From NCBI GenBank assembly GCA_902547175.1, contig CACCMS010000008.1, positions 1 to 35,521 on the forward strand: a stretch of 35,521 nt of DNA, read 5' to 3'. This document shows, piece by piece, positions 1 to 11,951 of this stretch; position 1 is the first letter of the stretch; every line of letters starts with the position of its first letter. The translations under genes and the position numbers were made by a program. Under the pieces are notes generated by a model. That model did no database searches and had not been told where the DNA came from. It saw nothing but the letters and a program-made list of their open reading frames with translations. The stretch is from Rhodospirillaceae bacterium (lineage in GTDB: Bacteria > Pseudomonadota > Alphaproteobacteria > TMED109 > TMED131).

Positions 1-167
1 AAAATAAATTAACCTTAGATGAAGCTACAAATTTAATAATTAAAAGAACAAAAAATTTTGCTAAAAGGCAAAACACTTGGTTTAAGAATAGATTTGATCA
101 AAATTTAAAAATTTATGGAGAAGATAATCTATCTTTAGTAGTAGAAACTTTTAATAAAATAATTTAA
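1..167 (+). CDS. miaA: tRNA dimethylallyltransferase MiaA, C-terminal end (partial)
   Basis: Only the last 54 codons are present, in the frame that ends with TAA at 165-167. The peptide contains IIKRTKNFAKRQNTWFKNRF, which matches the conserved C-terminal tail of MiaA (family pattern TRxxAKRQxTWFR). MiaA transfers a dimethylallyl group to A37 of tRNAs that read UNN codons. The gene runs off the left edge. It ends 22 bases before ilvI on the same strand; a miaA-ilvI neighbourhood is familiar in alphaproteobacteria. The assignment rests on this short motif and the context. Confidence 0.8.
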   Translation, partial: NKLTLDEATNLIIKRTKNFAKRQNTWFKNRFDQNLKIYGEDNLSLVVETFNKII

Positions 168-189
168 TGTAAATAATTAAGGAGTTTAT

Positions 190-1947
190 ATGCTTTATAC
201 TGGAGCAGAAATAGTTTTAAAAGTTTTGAGAAACTTGGATGTTGAATATATATTTGGTTATCCTGGTGGAGCAATTTTACCTATTTACGATGAAATTTTT
301 AAACAAAATAAAATAAGACATATTTTAGTAAGACATGAACAAGGTGCTGTTCATATGGCAGAGGGCTATGCAAGATCAACAGGCAAAGTGGGAGTAGTTT
401 TAGTTACTTCTGGTCCAGGAGCAACTAATGCTGTAACAGGCTTAACTGACGCTTTAATGGATAGTATACCTATATTATGTCTTACAGGCCAGGTTCCTAC
501 ACATTTGATTGGAACTGATGCATTTCAAGAAGCTGATACTGTTGGAATAACAAGGTCGTGTACAAAACACAATTATTTAGTGAAAGATGTTAATATTCTT
601 CAGCAAAGTATTTTAGAAGGCTACATTATTGCTTCCTCTGGAAGGCCAGGACCTGTCGTTATAGACTTACCAAAAGATATTCAAAATAGTAAAACAAAAT
701 ATCATGAGAGTATTAAGTTACGTTCAAGTCTTAAAATTAAAAAGAAAGATAACTATAAACAAAATATTAAAATGCAGATTAATTACGCAATAAATTTAAT
801 AAAAACATCAAAAAAACCAGTTGTTTATATTGGAGGAGGCTTAATAAATTCAGGACATAAAGCTAGCACAGAGTTAGAAAAATTTGCTGAATTAACCAAC
901 TTTCCTATTACTTCAACTTTAATGGGTTTAGGTGCATTTCCTGCTTCAAATCAGCTTTTTTTAGGTATGCTAGGCATGCACGGTACATATGAGGCAAATA
1001 TGTCTATGCATGATTGTGACTTAATGATTAACTTAGGAGCTAGATTTGATGATAGAATAACTGGTAGATTGGATGGATTCTCGCCATATTCAAAAAAAAT
1101 TCACATAGATATTGATCCATCTTCAATCAATAAGAATGTTGAGGTAGATTTACCTATCATAGGCGATGTCTCAAAAATTTTAAAATTAATTAATAAAGAG
1201 CTTACTTACAGTAGAATAAAAAAGCTAAGTTTTACAAGTAAATGGTGGACTAAAATAAGTAAATGGAGGAAAAAGAACTGTTTATCATTCATTAATTCTA
1301 AAGCAGTTATAAAACCTCAACAAGCATTAGTGTCTTTAAACAAAAAAATATCTGATAAAGATTTTTTTATTACTACAGAAGTAGGACAACATCAGATGTG
1401 GGCAGCACAATATATAAAGTTTGAAAAGCCTAAAAGGTGGATGACTTCTGGAGGATTAGGTACTATGGGATATGGTTTTCCTGCTGCTATTGGAGTACAA
1501 ATTGCTCATCCAAAATCTTTAGTTATTTGCATTGCAGGAGAAGCTTCTTTTTTAATGAACCTTCAAGAATTATCTACTGTAAAACAATATAGACTGCCAG
1601 TTAAAATCTTTATATTAAACAACAGGTATATGGGTATGGTTCGTCAATGGCAAGAGTTTTTTCATGAAGGAAGATACTCAGAAAGTTATACAGACTCACT
1701 ACCTGACTTTGTAAAATTAGCGGAGTCCTATGGTATTAAAGGAGTTAGAGCTACTAAACCTGATGATTTAGAAAAAGTTATTAGTGATATGATTGATTAT
1801 GATGGACCTGTTATTGCAGATATCTGTGTTGATGAAAAAGAAAATGTATTTCCAATGATTCCTTCAGGTGCAGCTCATAATGAGATGAAGTTAAAGGACA
1901 GTGATAAAATTGCTACATCTACTAAAGAAGGAAAGATGTTAGTATAA
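190..1947 (+). CDS. ilvI: Acetolactate synthase large (catalytic) subunit
   Basis: A 585-residue ThDP enzyme that condenses two pyruvates, or pyruvate with 2-oxobutyrate, in the first common step of valine, leucine and isoleucine synthesis. The order is an N-terminal ThDP-binding domain with the activating glutamate in RHEQGAVHMAEGYAR (Glu50), a central FAD-type domain (GARFDDRITGRLDGF), and a C-terminal ThDP domain with IAGEASFLMNLQEL followed by LNNRYMGMVRQWQ. The G-E-A in place of G-D-G is, as far as I recall, usual in alphaproteobacterial IlvI. The length is normal. AGGAG ends about six bases before the ATG. It leads an operon with the regulator, ilvH and ilvC. Confidence 0.96.
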   Translation: MLYTGAEIVLKVLRNLDVEYIFGYPGGAILPIYDEIFKQNKIRHILVRHEQGAVHMAEGYARSTGKVGVVLVTSGPGATNAVTGLTDALMDSIPILCLTGQVPTHLIGTDAFQEADTVGITRSCTKHNYLVKDVNILQQSILEGYIIASSGRPGPVVIDLPKDIQNSKTKYHESIKLRSSLKIKKKDNYKQNIKMQINYAINLIKTSKKPVVYIGGGLINSGHKASTELEKFAELTNFPITSTLMGLGAFPASNQLFLGMLGMHGTYEANMSMHDCDLMINLGARFDDRITGRLDGFSPYSKKIHIDIDPSSINKNVEVDLPIIGDVSKILKLINKELTYSRIKKLSFTSKWWTKISKWRKKNCLSFINSKAVIKPQQALVSLNKKISDKDFFITTEVGQHQMWAAQYIKFEKPKRWMTSGGLGTMGYGFPAAIGVQIAHPKSLVICIAGEASFLMNLQELSTVKQYRLPVKIFILNNRYMGMVRQWQEFFHEGRYSESYTDSLPDFVKLAESYGIKGVRATKPDDLEKVISDMIDYDGPVIADICVDEKENVFPMIPSGAAHNEMKLKDSDKIATSTKEGKMLV

Positions 1948-1964
1948 AATTTAAAAGGGATAAT

Positions 1965-2558
1965 TTGACTAAAGCTAGCTATCATCATGGGAACTTAAAG
2001 AATACAATTTTAGATGAAGTACTAGAATTATTGAATTATAAAAGTTTTGATGAAATAAGTTTTAGGTCAATTTCTAGAAATATTGGCGTTGTTTCTTCTG
2101 CACCTTATAATCACTTTAAAGATAAAAAACATTTAATAAAAGAGGTTATTCTTTTAGGAGAAAAGAAACTATTAAATGTAATATTACTTGAAAAAAAAAA
2201 ATCTACACTGCCTACTGATCAGTTGCGTTTAATAGCAAAAGCATATTTAAGCTTTGCCAGTGAAGAAAAGGCTTTATTTAATCTTATGTTTAGCAAGGAT
2301 AATAAAGAATTATTGCATTTATGTGAAAAAATTGTGCTACAATTTGAAGCTGTAATAGTTGAAAAGTTTAAAAAAGGTAAAAGATTTAAATTAACGGCTA
2401 AAGGCTCTGCAATTACAGCCTGGTCAATGGTTCATGGGATTGCTGTAACTTTAAACAATAGTAAGAAACAAAATTTAGAAAGTTTATGGCATATAGAGTT
2501 AGAGAACATTTTAGGAGAAATGTCGGCAATATGGGGAAAAGGAGTTAGTGAAAAATGA
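1965..2558 (+). CDS. TetR/AcrR-family transcriptional regulator inside the ilv operon
   Basis: 197 residues. It begins with the SYHHGNL motif that opens one TetR subfamily. The helix-turn-helix follows at about residues 32-57 (SFRSISRNIGVVSSAPYNHF). The C-terminal part contains WSMVHGIAVTL, like the TetR WHG ligand-binding domain. The start is TTG at 1965, preceded by AAAGGGA at suitable spacing; there is no better ATG before the conserved N-terminus. It begins 17 bases after ilvI and its stop overlaps the ilvH start by four bases (ATGA), so translation is probably coupled to ilvH. The ligand and targets are unknown. Control of this operon is an inference from position only. Confidence 0.88.
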   Translation: MTKASYHHGNLKNTILDEVLELLNYKSFDEISFRSISRNIGVVSSAPYNHFKDKKHLIKEVILLGEKKLLNVILLEKKKSTLPTDQLRLIAKAYLSFASEEKALFNLMFSKDNKELLHLCEKIVLQFEAVIVEKFKKGKRFKLTAKGSAITAWSMVHGIAVTLNNSKKQNLESLWHIELENILGEMSAIWGKGVSEK

Positions 2559-3091
2559 GTGTTTATGAAAAAAATAATATAGATTCTACTCAAATAAAAA
2601 GTCATGCTTTAGCAATTCTTGTTGAAAATCAAGTAGGAGCACTTGCTAGAGTTGTGAGTATGTTTTCTGCTAGAGGCTATAATATTGATAGTTTAACAGT
2701 AGCTAAAGTAACTGAGGATGAAAATATTTCTAGAATAACAATAATAACTTCAGGTACACGTATGAAAATTGAACAAATAAAATCTCAGTTAGGAAGAATT
2801 GTTTTGGTTCATAAGGTAGTTGATTTAACATCAGAGGGAGCTTTTGTTTCTAGAGAATTGATTTTCGTAAAAGTAAAAAGTAAAGGAGAAAAAAGAGTTG
2901 AAGCACTAAGGACAGCTGATATTTTTAGAGCAAAAGTTGTTGACAGTACCAAACAGTCTTTTATTTTTGAATTAACTGGTTCTTCGGATAAATTAAATGC
3001 TTTTATTTTATTAATGAAAGATTTAGGTTTAGTAGAAGTAGCAAGAACAGGTGCAGTTGCAATTAGTAGAGGTAGTTTAAAAATAAATTAA
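2555..3091 (+). CDS. ilvH: Acetolactate synthase small (regulatory) subunit
   Basis: 178 residues. The N-terminal ACT domain is clear: HALAILVENQVGALARVVSM then FSARGYNIDSLTVA. A C-terminal IlvH-type domain follows, with RELIFVKV near its start and FELTGSSDKLNAF near its end. The small subunit binds to and activates the large subunit and gives feedback inhibition by valine. The length is typical (about 160-180). The ATG overlaps the TGA of the TetR gene, and ilvC follows after nine bases, so the two synthase subunits are made from one transcript despite the regulator between them. Confidence 0.95.
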   Translation: MSVYEKNNIDSTQIKSHALAILVENQVGALARVVSMFSARGYNIDSLTVAKVTEDENISRITIITSGTRMKIEQIKSQLGRIVLVHKVVDLTSEGAFVSRELIFVKVKSKGEKRVEALRTADIFRAKVVDSTKQSFIFELTGSSDKLNAFILLMKDLGLVEVARTGAVAISRGSLKIN

Positions 3092-3100
3092 GGAGAAATA

Positions 3101-4120
3101 ATGAAGGTTTACTATGATAAAGACTCTAATTTGGATGTAATCAAAGAAAAAAAAATAACAATTATAGGATATGGAAGTCAAGGACATGCTCATGCTGCTA
3201 ACTTAAAAGATAGTGGTGTAAATAATGTGAATATAGCTCTAAAGGAAAATTCAAGTTCTATAGAAAAAGCAAAATCTGCTGGATTTGATGTTTTGACTAT
3301 TGAAGAGGCTGCAAAGGATGCAGATCTTATAATGATGGCAACACCTGACGAAATACAATCAGAATTATATGATCAATTTTTAGAAAAAAATATGAAAAAT
3401 AATTCAGCTTTAGTTTTTGCACATGGTTTGAATATACACTTTGAGCTTATTAAACCTAGAAGTGATTTAGATGTATTTATGATTGCTCCAAAAGGCCCAG
3501 GACATACTGTGCGGTCAGAGTATATTAAAGGAGGTGGTGTTCCTTCTTTAATTTCAGTTTATCAAAATAAATCAGGAAATGCTTTAGATATTGCACTTGC
3601 ATATGGAGCAGGTTTAGGAGCTGGCAGGTCGGGTATGATTGAAACCACTTTTAGAGAAGAGTGTGAGACAGATTTATTTGGTGAACAGGTAGTTTTATGT
3701 GGAGGACTTACAGAGCTTATTACTGCTGGTTACGAAACTTTAGTTGATGCTGGTTATGCTCCAGAAATGGCTTACTTTGAATGTTTGCATGAAGTAAAAT
3801 TAATTGTTGATTTATTATACGAAGGCGGAATTGCAAATATGCGATATTCTATTTCTAACACTGCAGAGTATGGAGACTATGTATCTGGAAAAAGAGTAAT
3901 TACTAAAGATACAAGAAAGGAAATGAAAGCTATTCTAAATGACATTCAAACAGGAAAGTTTGTTAGAGATTGGATGCTAGAATGTAAAGTGAAGCAACCC
4001 AACTTTAAGGCATCTCGAAGAATTTCAAAAGAACATCAAATAGAAGTTGTCGGAAAAAAATTAAGAGATATGATGCCATGGATTAAAAAAAATAAACTAG
4101 TGGATACTGATAAAAACTAA
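3101..4120 (+). CDS. ilvC: Ketol-acid reductoisomerase (NADP+), class I
   Basis: 339 residues, the usual class I length. The Rossmann motif [18 protein letters not shown] lies near residue 23. The nucleotide-specificity loop KENSSS follows. Further conserved blocks are [13 protein letters not shown], the metal-binding segment [14 protein letters not shown] and the helix [12 protein letters not shown]. The enzyme isomerises and reduces 2-acetolactate to 2,3-dihydroxyisovalerate with Mg2+ and NADPH. The start has a strong AAGGAG about five bases upstream, only nine bases after ilvH, so it is co-transcribed. Confidence 0.97.
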   Translation: MKVYYDKDSNLDVIKEKKITIIGYGSQGHAHAANLKDSGVNNVNIALKENSSSIEKAKSAGFDVLTIEEAAKDADLIMMATPDEIQSELYDQFLEKNMKNNSALVFAHGLNIHFELIKPRSDLDVFMIAPKGPGHTVRSEYIKGGGVPSLISVYQNKSGNALDIALAYGAGLGAGRSGMIETTFREECETDLFGEQVVLCGGLTELITAGYETLVDAGYAPEMAYFECLHEVKLIVDLLYEGGIANMRYSISNTAEYGDYVSGKRVITKDTRKEMKAILNDIQTGKFVRDWMLECKVKQPNFKASRRISKEHQIEVVGKKLRDMMPWIKKNKLVDTDKN

Positions 4121-4155
4121 ATGCTATATTTTCTTTTAAATTGAAAATACTTAAG

Positions 4156-4161
4156 TATAAT
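4156..4161 (+). promoter_or_regulatory. Perfect TATAAT six bases before leuA (leaderless promoter candidate)
   Basis: TATAAT is followed by exactly six bases and then the leuA ATG at 4168. With normal spacing from -10 to the transcription start, the RNA would begin at or next to the A of the start codon. No Shine-Dalgarno sequence is visible before leuA, unlike ilvI and ilvC. A -35 element is not obvious; a weak TTTTAA-like stretch lies about 17 bases upstream. Confidence 0.45.
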
Positions 4162-4167
4162 CATGCT

Positions 4168-6779
<2,612 letters not shown>

Positions 6780-6794
6780 TTTTGGAGCAACAAG

Positions 6795-7652
6795 ATAAAA
6801 GTTGTAAAAAAATCTTCACTTCTTAGACTTAGAACATACGCAGGAGCAACTGCACAAAAAGCAAGTACTTTTTTACTAATTACTTTTGCTATACTTTTGC
6901 TTATTTTAGGAAAAGTCGATGAGGATAATTTAAAAGTAGTTAAAAATTATTTTACTGATATCACATCTTATGTATTAGAAATAGTTGGTTTACCTATAAA
7001 TTCAATTAATAAAGCTGTAAATCAGATAAATTCTTTAATTTTCATTTATAGTAATAATAAAAATTTGAGCTTAGAAAATAGAGAACTCTATAAGTGGAAA
7101 GACCTAGCACAAAAATTATTAGTAGAAAATGAAGAATTAAAAAAGTTATTGAACGGCGTTAATAATATACCTAATAATTTTGTAACAGCTAAAGTAATCT
7201 CCAATTCTTCTGGAAGTTATATTAAAACAATTACACTAAATGTAGGAACTAAGCATGGGTTAAGCATAGGTAATGCAGTTACAAATAATTGGGGCATGAT
7301 TGGTCGTGTAATAGAAGTAGGAAAAAAATCAGCTAGAGTATTATTAGTTACAGATATCAATTCACAAATACCTGTTTATTTTGAAAAATCCAAACATAAA
7401 GCAATAGTAATAGGAAATAATTCTGATTTATTAGAAGTAAGATATTTAAAATCCAGAGTTAAACTATATGATAAAGAGAGAATAATTACTTCTGGTGAAG
7501 GAGGATTATTACCAAGGGGATTGCCTGTGGGCTTATATATAGAAAATCTTAATAATGAAAGTAATAAGATCAAAGTACTTCCAACAAGGAACTGGGATTT
7601 AGTAGATAGTCTTAATGTAATAATTTTAGATAAAGATAGAGAATTAAAATAA
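6795..7652 (+). CDS. mreC: Rod-shape-determining protein MreC (apparent AUA start)
   Basis: About 285 residues if begun at ATA 6795. The N-terminus is basic (KVVKKSSLLRLRTYAG), followed by a membrane segment ending LLILGKVDEDN, which is the conserved MreC anchor. A coiled coil (LENRELYKWKDLAQKLL) and the periplasmic beta domains follow. In this frame there is no ATG, GTG or TTG between the mreB stop and TTG 6897, and starting at 6897 would remove most of the anchor. GGAG at 6784-6787 lies seven bases before ATA 6795, ideal spacing. A point mutation or sequence error is the alternative. MreC links MreB to PBP2. Confidence 0.85.
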   Translation: MKVVKKSSLLRLRTYAGATAQKASTFLLITFAILLLILGKVDEDNLKVVKNYFTDITSYVLEIVGLPINSINKAVNQINSLIFIYSNNKNLSLENRELYKWKDLAQKLLVENEELKKLLNGVNNIPNNFVTAKVISNSSGSYIKTITLNVGTKHGLSIGNAVTNNWGMIGRVIEVGKKSARVLLVTDINSQIPVYFEKSKHKAIVIGNNSDLLEVRYLKSRVKLYDKERIITSGEGGLLPRGLPVGLYIENLNNESNKIKVLPTRNWDLVDSLNVIILDKDRELK

Positions 7653-7655
7653 ATA

Positions 7656-8141
7656 ATGCAAAATAGAAATTTAGCCATTATAACTATTATTTTATTAATA
7701 ATTATAGGTAGTGTTTTTATACCACCTAGTGGATATAGTTTTTTATCTCCAAATCTTTCGATAGCAGGCATAATTTACTGGATAATTAAAAAGAAATGTC
7801 CTCTTAATAATTATTTTATTTTTTTTTTAGGACTATTAAATGACTTATTTGTAGGTACTCCTATAGGAAGTAGTTCATTATTTTATTTTATAGTAAAAGA
7901 AAGTATTTTTTTATTAGAAATAAGACTTAAAAAAAGTGGAATAATATTTGATTTAGTAAAATATATTTTTGGTCTTACAGTTTATTTTTCTTTTGTATAT
8001 ATATTCATAATAATTTACTTTTCTAATAATCCATCGATTGATTATTTTTTAATGAATTATTTATTAACATTATTTATTTTTCCTGCAATTTATATAGTTT
8101 TAAGTTGGATAGAAGGTAAAATGAGACAAGATCTGGCATGA
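7656..8141 (+). CDS. mreD: Rod-shape-determining protein MreD
   Basis: 161 residues, almost wholly hydrophobic, with about five membrane segments. The family-typical segment GLLNDLFVGTPIGSSSLFYF lies mid-protein. MreD is an inner-membrane member of the elongasome. It follows mreC by three bases and its TGA overlaps the mrdA ATG. Sequence conservation in this family is low, so the call rests on hydropathy, the DLF-G-P-G motif and the operon position. Confidence 0.88.
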   Translation: MQNRNLAIITIILLIIIGSVFIPPSGYSFLSPNLSIAGIIYWIIKKKCPLNNYFIFFLGLLNDLFVGTPIGSSSLFYFIVKESIFLLEIRLKKSGIIFDLVKYIFGLTVYFSFVYIFIIIYFSNNPSIDYFLMNYLLTLFIFPAIYIVLSWIEGKMRQDLA

Positions 8142-9937
8142 GGGAAAATAATAAAAACAAGTTTGATAAGATAAACAGAAGAATTTTTTTATTTGTTATT
8201 TTTAAGCTTTTTTCAGTTACTTATATTATAGAAAGATTATATAATTTACAAATAAGACAATCAGAAAAGTTTAAAAAACTAGCAGAAAATAATAGAATTA
8301 ATTCTATGTTTATAATACCTGCAAGAGGGATTATATATGATAGAAATAATCTTATTCTTGCAGAAAACATAGAACAATATCAATTAATTTATAGATATTC
8401 TAATACTAAAGATAAGTATGACCATTTAGTGAAAATTTTTAAGTATATAAATTTAGAAAAAAATAAAAAAGAAAAGCTATTAAAAGAGATTAGTTTAATA
8501 AAAAATGATTTTTTACAAATTATTATAAAAAATGATTTATCATGGAAAGAACTAGCACAGATATCTTCTAATATTACAGAATTAAGAGGTGTATTTATAG
8601 AAATGATATTGCGAAGATCATACAATTCTTTTTCCTCATCACATATAGTAGGATATGTTAAGACACCTGATAAGAAGGAATATCCTAAATTAGCGAATGT
8701 TCCTGGAACCGTAGTGGGTAAAATAGGTATAGAGAAATCATATGATAAAAAACTTCAAGGTAAGTTTGGGATTAAAAAAGAAGAGGTAAATGCTCATGGT
8801 AGAGTAGTGAAAGAAATTTCTAGAGTAGATGGAATACCAGGTGAGGATATAAATATTTCTATTTCAAAAGAATTACAAGATTTTTGTTATGAAAGGCTAG
8901 AAGATAACTCAGGCTCTATAATTGTGCTTGATGTTAGAAATGGAGAAGTTCTTTCTATGGTTTCTAAGCCGTCTTTTAATTCCAATGATTTTATTAAAAC
9001 AATGTCGACGGAAAAATGGAATAATATTATTAATAATGAACTCAACCCCATGTTTAATAGATCTAGTTTAGGTACATATCCTCCTGGTTCTATTTTTAAA
9101 TTAATAGTTAGCATTACTGCTCTTAATGAAAAGAACTTTAATCCAAATAAAAAATATTTTTGTAATGGTGGTTATAAGTTTGGTAATCAAATTTTTCATT
9201 GCTGGAAAGAAGATGGACATGGTTTTGTAGATTGTCAGGAAGCTATTTCCATGTCTTGTGACTGTTATTTTTATGACTTATCTTTAAATTTAGGTATTGA
9301 AAAAATATCAGAAACAGCAAAAGCATTTGGCTTGGGTGAAAAGTATTTAGATGAAACTTTTCCAGCATCAAGTGGTAATATACCTAATAAACAATGGAAA
9401 AAAAACAACCTCCAATCAGAGTGGACTAAAAGTGATACTATAGTAGCTTCAATAGGCCAGGGTTTTGCATTAGCTAGCCCAATACAGTTAGCAGTTATGA
9501 TTGCTAGAATTTGTACAAATGGAGAGTTGGTAAAACCAACTATTATTAAAAATAAAGAATCTAAAAAGCAATTTCAAAAAATTTCCTTATTAGAAGAAAG
9601 AGTTTACTCATATGTAAAAAAAGGAATGCATGATACTGTAAATAATATAAACGGTACTGCTTACCAATCTAGAGAAATTAAATCTAATTATTACATGGCT
9701 GGTAAGACTGCAACATCGCAAGTAAGAAGAATTACAATGAGAGAAAGAGAAGAGGGAATAATAAAAAATGAGGATTTACCGAGAAAAATGAGAGATCATG
9801 CTCTATTTGTAGGATATTTTCCACATGATAAGCCTAGGTTTGCTTTTAGTATAGTAGTAGAACATGGTGGAAGCGGATCAAAAATAGCAGCTCCTATAGC
9901 AAGAGATATTTGTAAAGAACTTATAAAAATAATATGA
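8138..9937 (+). CDS. mrdA: Peptidoglycan D,D-transpeptidase PBP2
   Basis: 599 residues: short cytoplasmic start, one membrane anchor (about 17-33), a pedestal domain with IPARGIIYDRNN, then the transpeptidase domain. The catalytic SxxK is SIFK (Ser318, Lys321), the second motif is SCD (Ser373), as in class B2 PBPs where Asp replaces Asn. The third motif reads GKTATSQVRRI (Lys523), so the usual KTG is KTA. The enzyme cross-links new peptidoglycan along the side wall with RodA as partner. The start overlaps the mreD stop (ATGA) and the stop overlaps rodA. Confidence 0.94.
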   Translation: MRENNKNKFDKINRRIFLFVIFKLFSVTYIIERLYNLQIRQSEKFKKLAENNRINSMFIIPARGIIYDRNNLILAENIEQYQLIYRYSNTKDKYDHLVKIFKYINLEKNKKEKLLKEISLIKNDFLQIIIKNDLSWKELAQISSNITELRGVFIEMILRRSYNSFSSSHIVGYVKTPDKKEYPKLANVPGTVVGKIGIEKSYDKKLQGKFGIKKEEVNAHGRVVKEISRVDGIPGEDINISISKELQDFCYERLEDNSGSIIVLDVRNGEVLSMVSKPSFNSNDFIKTMSTEKWNNIINNELNPMFNRSSLGTYPPGSIFKLIVSITALNEKNFNPNKKYFCNGGYKFGNQIFHCWKEDGHGFVDCQEAISMSCDCYFYDLSLNLGIEKISETAKAFGLGEKYLDETFPASSGNIPNKQWKKNNLQSEWTKSDTIVASIGQGFALASPIQLAVMIARICTNGELVKPTIIKNKESKKQFQKISLLEERVYSYVKKGMHDTVNNINGTAYQSREIKSNYYMAGKTATSQVRRITMREREEGIIKNEDLPRKMRDHALFVGYFPHDKPRFAFSIVVEHGGSGSKIAAPIARDICKELIKII

Positions 9938-11058
9938 ATTTTTTAGAGTCTAAATCATCAAGTAAAAATAAATTTTTACAATACTGTAAAAATATAAATT
10001 GGGAAGTAATTTGTATTTTATTTTTATTCTTTTTAACAGGTTGTACTATTTTATATTCTGCCTCAGGTGGAGACTTAAATCCATTAGTTAAAAATCATAT
10101 AATTAAATTTATATTTTCTTCTATATTTTTTATTTTTATATTATTAATAAATTATAAATTTATTAAAAAACTTAGTTTTTTCTTTTATTTAATTAGTATA
10201 GTCTCTTTAATTTTTTTAATTTTTTTGGGAATAGAAAGTGCTGGAGCAAAAAGATGGATTAGTCTAGGCTTTTTTTCAATTCAGCCATCTGAGTTTGCTA
10301 AAATATTTTTGGTCTTAGCAATAGCTAAATATTATAGTGAAGTAGCATATATTAAAAATAACTCCTTGATTAAAAGTATATTCCCAATTTTACTAATTAT
10401 AGTGCCATTTTTGTTAATAGTTAACCAACCAGACTTAGGAACAAGCCTACTTTTAGTGGCTGTTGGCTTGAGCATTATAATTGTTTCAGGTATTAATGTC
10501 TGGTTAATAGTAATTGGTTTTATTTCTTTTATATCTTTAATACCCTTAACATGGAACTTATTACATAATTATCAAAAAAATAGAATACTTACATTTTTAA
10601 ACCCTGAAAATGATCCTCTTGGTAGTGGTTATCATATAGCACAATCAAAAATAGCAATAGGTTCAGGAGGTTTTATCGGAAAGGGATACATGTTGGGTAG
10701 TCAAAGTCAACTTGAATTTATACCTGAAATACATACAGATTTTGTATTTTCAATATTCTCAGAAGAATTTGGTTTTCTTGGCTCTATTATAATAATTTTA
10801 TTACATTTTTACTTATTTTTTTATGGAATGAAGTCCAGTTTTTATGCAGAAAATGAGTTCGATAAATTAGTAGTATTTGGCTTGACTGTTAATTACTTTT
10901 TTTATTTTTTAATTAATATTTCTATGGTAATAGGTCTTGTTCCAGTAGTTGGAGTACCCTTACCTATTATTTCTTATGGTGGCAGTTCTATGTTAGCTGT
11001 TATTATTTCTTTTGCTATTATACAAAAAATAAATATAAACAGAAAACTAACTAATTAA
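9934..11058 (+). CDS. rodA: Peptidoglycan glycosyltransferase RodA (SEDS family)
   Basis: 374 residues with about ten membrane segments. SEDS landmarks are seen in order: AKRWISLGFFSIQPSEFAK, then NQPDLGTSL, then the extracytoplasmic loop NPENDPLGSGYHIAQSKIAI with GSGGFIGKG, and HTDFVFSIFSEEFGFLG, ending with PLPIISYGGSSM. RodA polymerises lipid II into glycan strands with PBP2. It overlaps mrdA by four bases (ATGA) and is the last gene of the elongasome operon. Its 3' end overlaps the convergent channel gene by eight bases. Confidence 0.95.
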   Translation: MNFLESKSSSKNKFLQYCKNINWEVICILFLFFLTGCTILYSASGGDLNPLVKNHIIKFIFSSIFFIFILLINYKFIKKLSFFFYLISIVSLIFLIFLGIESAGAKRWISLGFFSIQPSEFAKIFLVLAIAKYYSEVAYIKNNSLIKSIFPILLIIVPFLLIVNQPDLGTSLLLVAVGLSIIIVSGINVWLIVIGFISFISLIPLTWNLLHNYQKNRILTFLNPENDPLGSGYHIAQSKIAIGSGGFIGKGYMLGSQSQLEFIPEIHTDFVFSIFSEEFGFLGSIIIILLHFYLFFYGMKSSFYAENEFDKLVVFGLTVNYFFYFLINISMVIGLVPVVGVPLPIISYGGSSMLAVIISFAIIQKININRKLTN

Positions 11059-11951
11059 TCTCTTTTAACTTTTTTTCCATAGTTTTAATTTGTTCTTCTG
11101 AAAGATTCATATCTCTAGCTATTTTGGTAAGTTTATTTCTTTCTGAAGAGCTTATAACACCGTCTTGCAAAGCTTTAGATAATTCATTTTCATATTGGGC
11201 TTGTCTTCTTTTTAGTTGATCAGTGAAACCTGATGCAAGTATACCTGATGGTAGGGCAACTACACCAATGCCGATTATCGCTATTATAGCACCAAAAAAC
11301 TTCCCCATACTGGTAATGGGAGTAACGTCTCCATATCCTATGGTAGTAAGAGTCGCAATTGCCCACCACATTGCTTCAGGTATAGAACTAAATTTATCAG
11401 GCTGAGCATCTTTTTCAAATAAATAAATACCAGTCGAAGCTATAAGCATGGCTATAGTTAGCAAAAACATTGCAGCAAGAAATGATTGTTTTTCTTCTTT
11501 TAAAACTCCTAATAATAGATTCATTACTTTAAAATATCTACTAAACTTTAAAAGTCTAAGCATTCTAAGAGCTCTTAAAATTCTTAAGTCTACCTCAAAT
11601 ATCATAGGAAGTAATCCAGATAATACCGCTAATAAATCAATAATTGCTGGCCAAGTAGAAGCATACTTTAATCTTGTTAAAAGTTTATTATTTTTAACCT
11701 TTTCTTCAACACAAACCCAAATTCTTAAAATATATTCTATAAGAAAAACTACAGTTGAAAATCTTTCAAAAATTAAAAACTCTACTGCATATTTGGAATA
11801 TATACTATCTACTGTTTCTAATAGTACAGCCACAATGTTAAAAATTATTAGGGTTATAAGAAAAATATCAGTATAAAAACTAACTTTGTCATTAGAATTA
11901 CCTTTTTTCTAGTATTTCCCAAATTCTTTTTCTAATAGACTTTTTATTCAT
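11051..11951 (-). CDS. Voltage-gated potassium channel, frameshifted near the 5' end
   Basis: Six-segment Kv-type channel: S1 (DIFLITLIIFNIVAVLLETV), S4 with regularly spaced arginines (RILRALRMLRLLKFSRYFK), a pore with the K+ filter TTIGYGD, S6, then a charged C-terminal helical tail. The long frame only opens at GTG 11833, inside S1. Upstream in another frame, ATG 11951 encodes MNKKSIRKRIWEILEK, a typical N-terminus for these channels. Removing one A from the A6 run (plus-strand T6 at 11903-11908) joins them as ILEK-GNSNDKVSFYTD. So the gene is broken by one base, uses slippage, or the base is a sequencing error. Its start overlaps the preceding small gene by eight bases. Confidence 0.82.

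Noticed and set aside
4141..4167. Longer leuA starting at TTG 4141
   Set aside because: No ribosome site, and the added residues are not like LeuA N-termini. ATG 4168 fits the family and the TATAAT spacing.
11223..11876. Rightward open frames opposite the potassium channel gene
   Set aside because: They are antisense to a clear channel protein with an intact TIGYGD filter and show no protein features.
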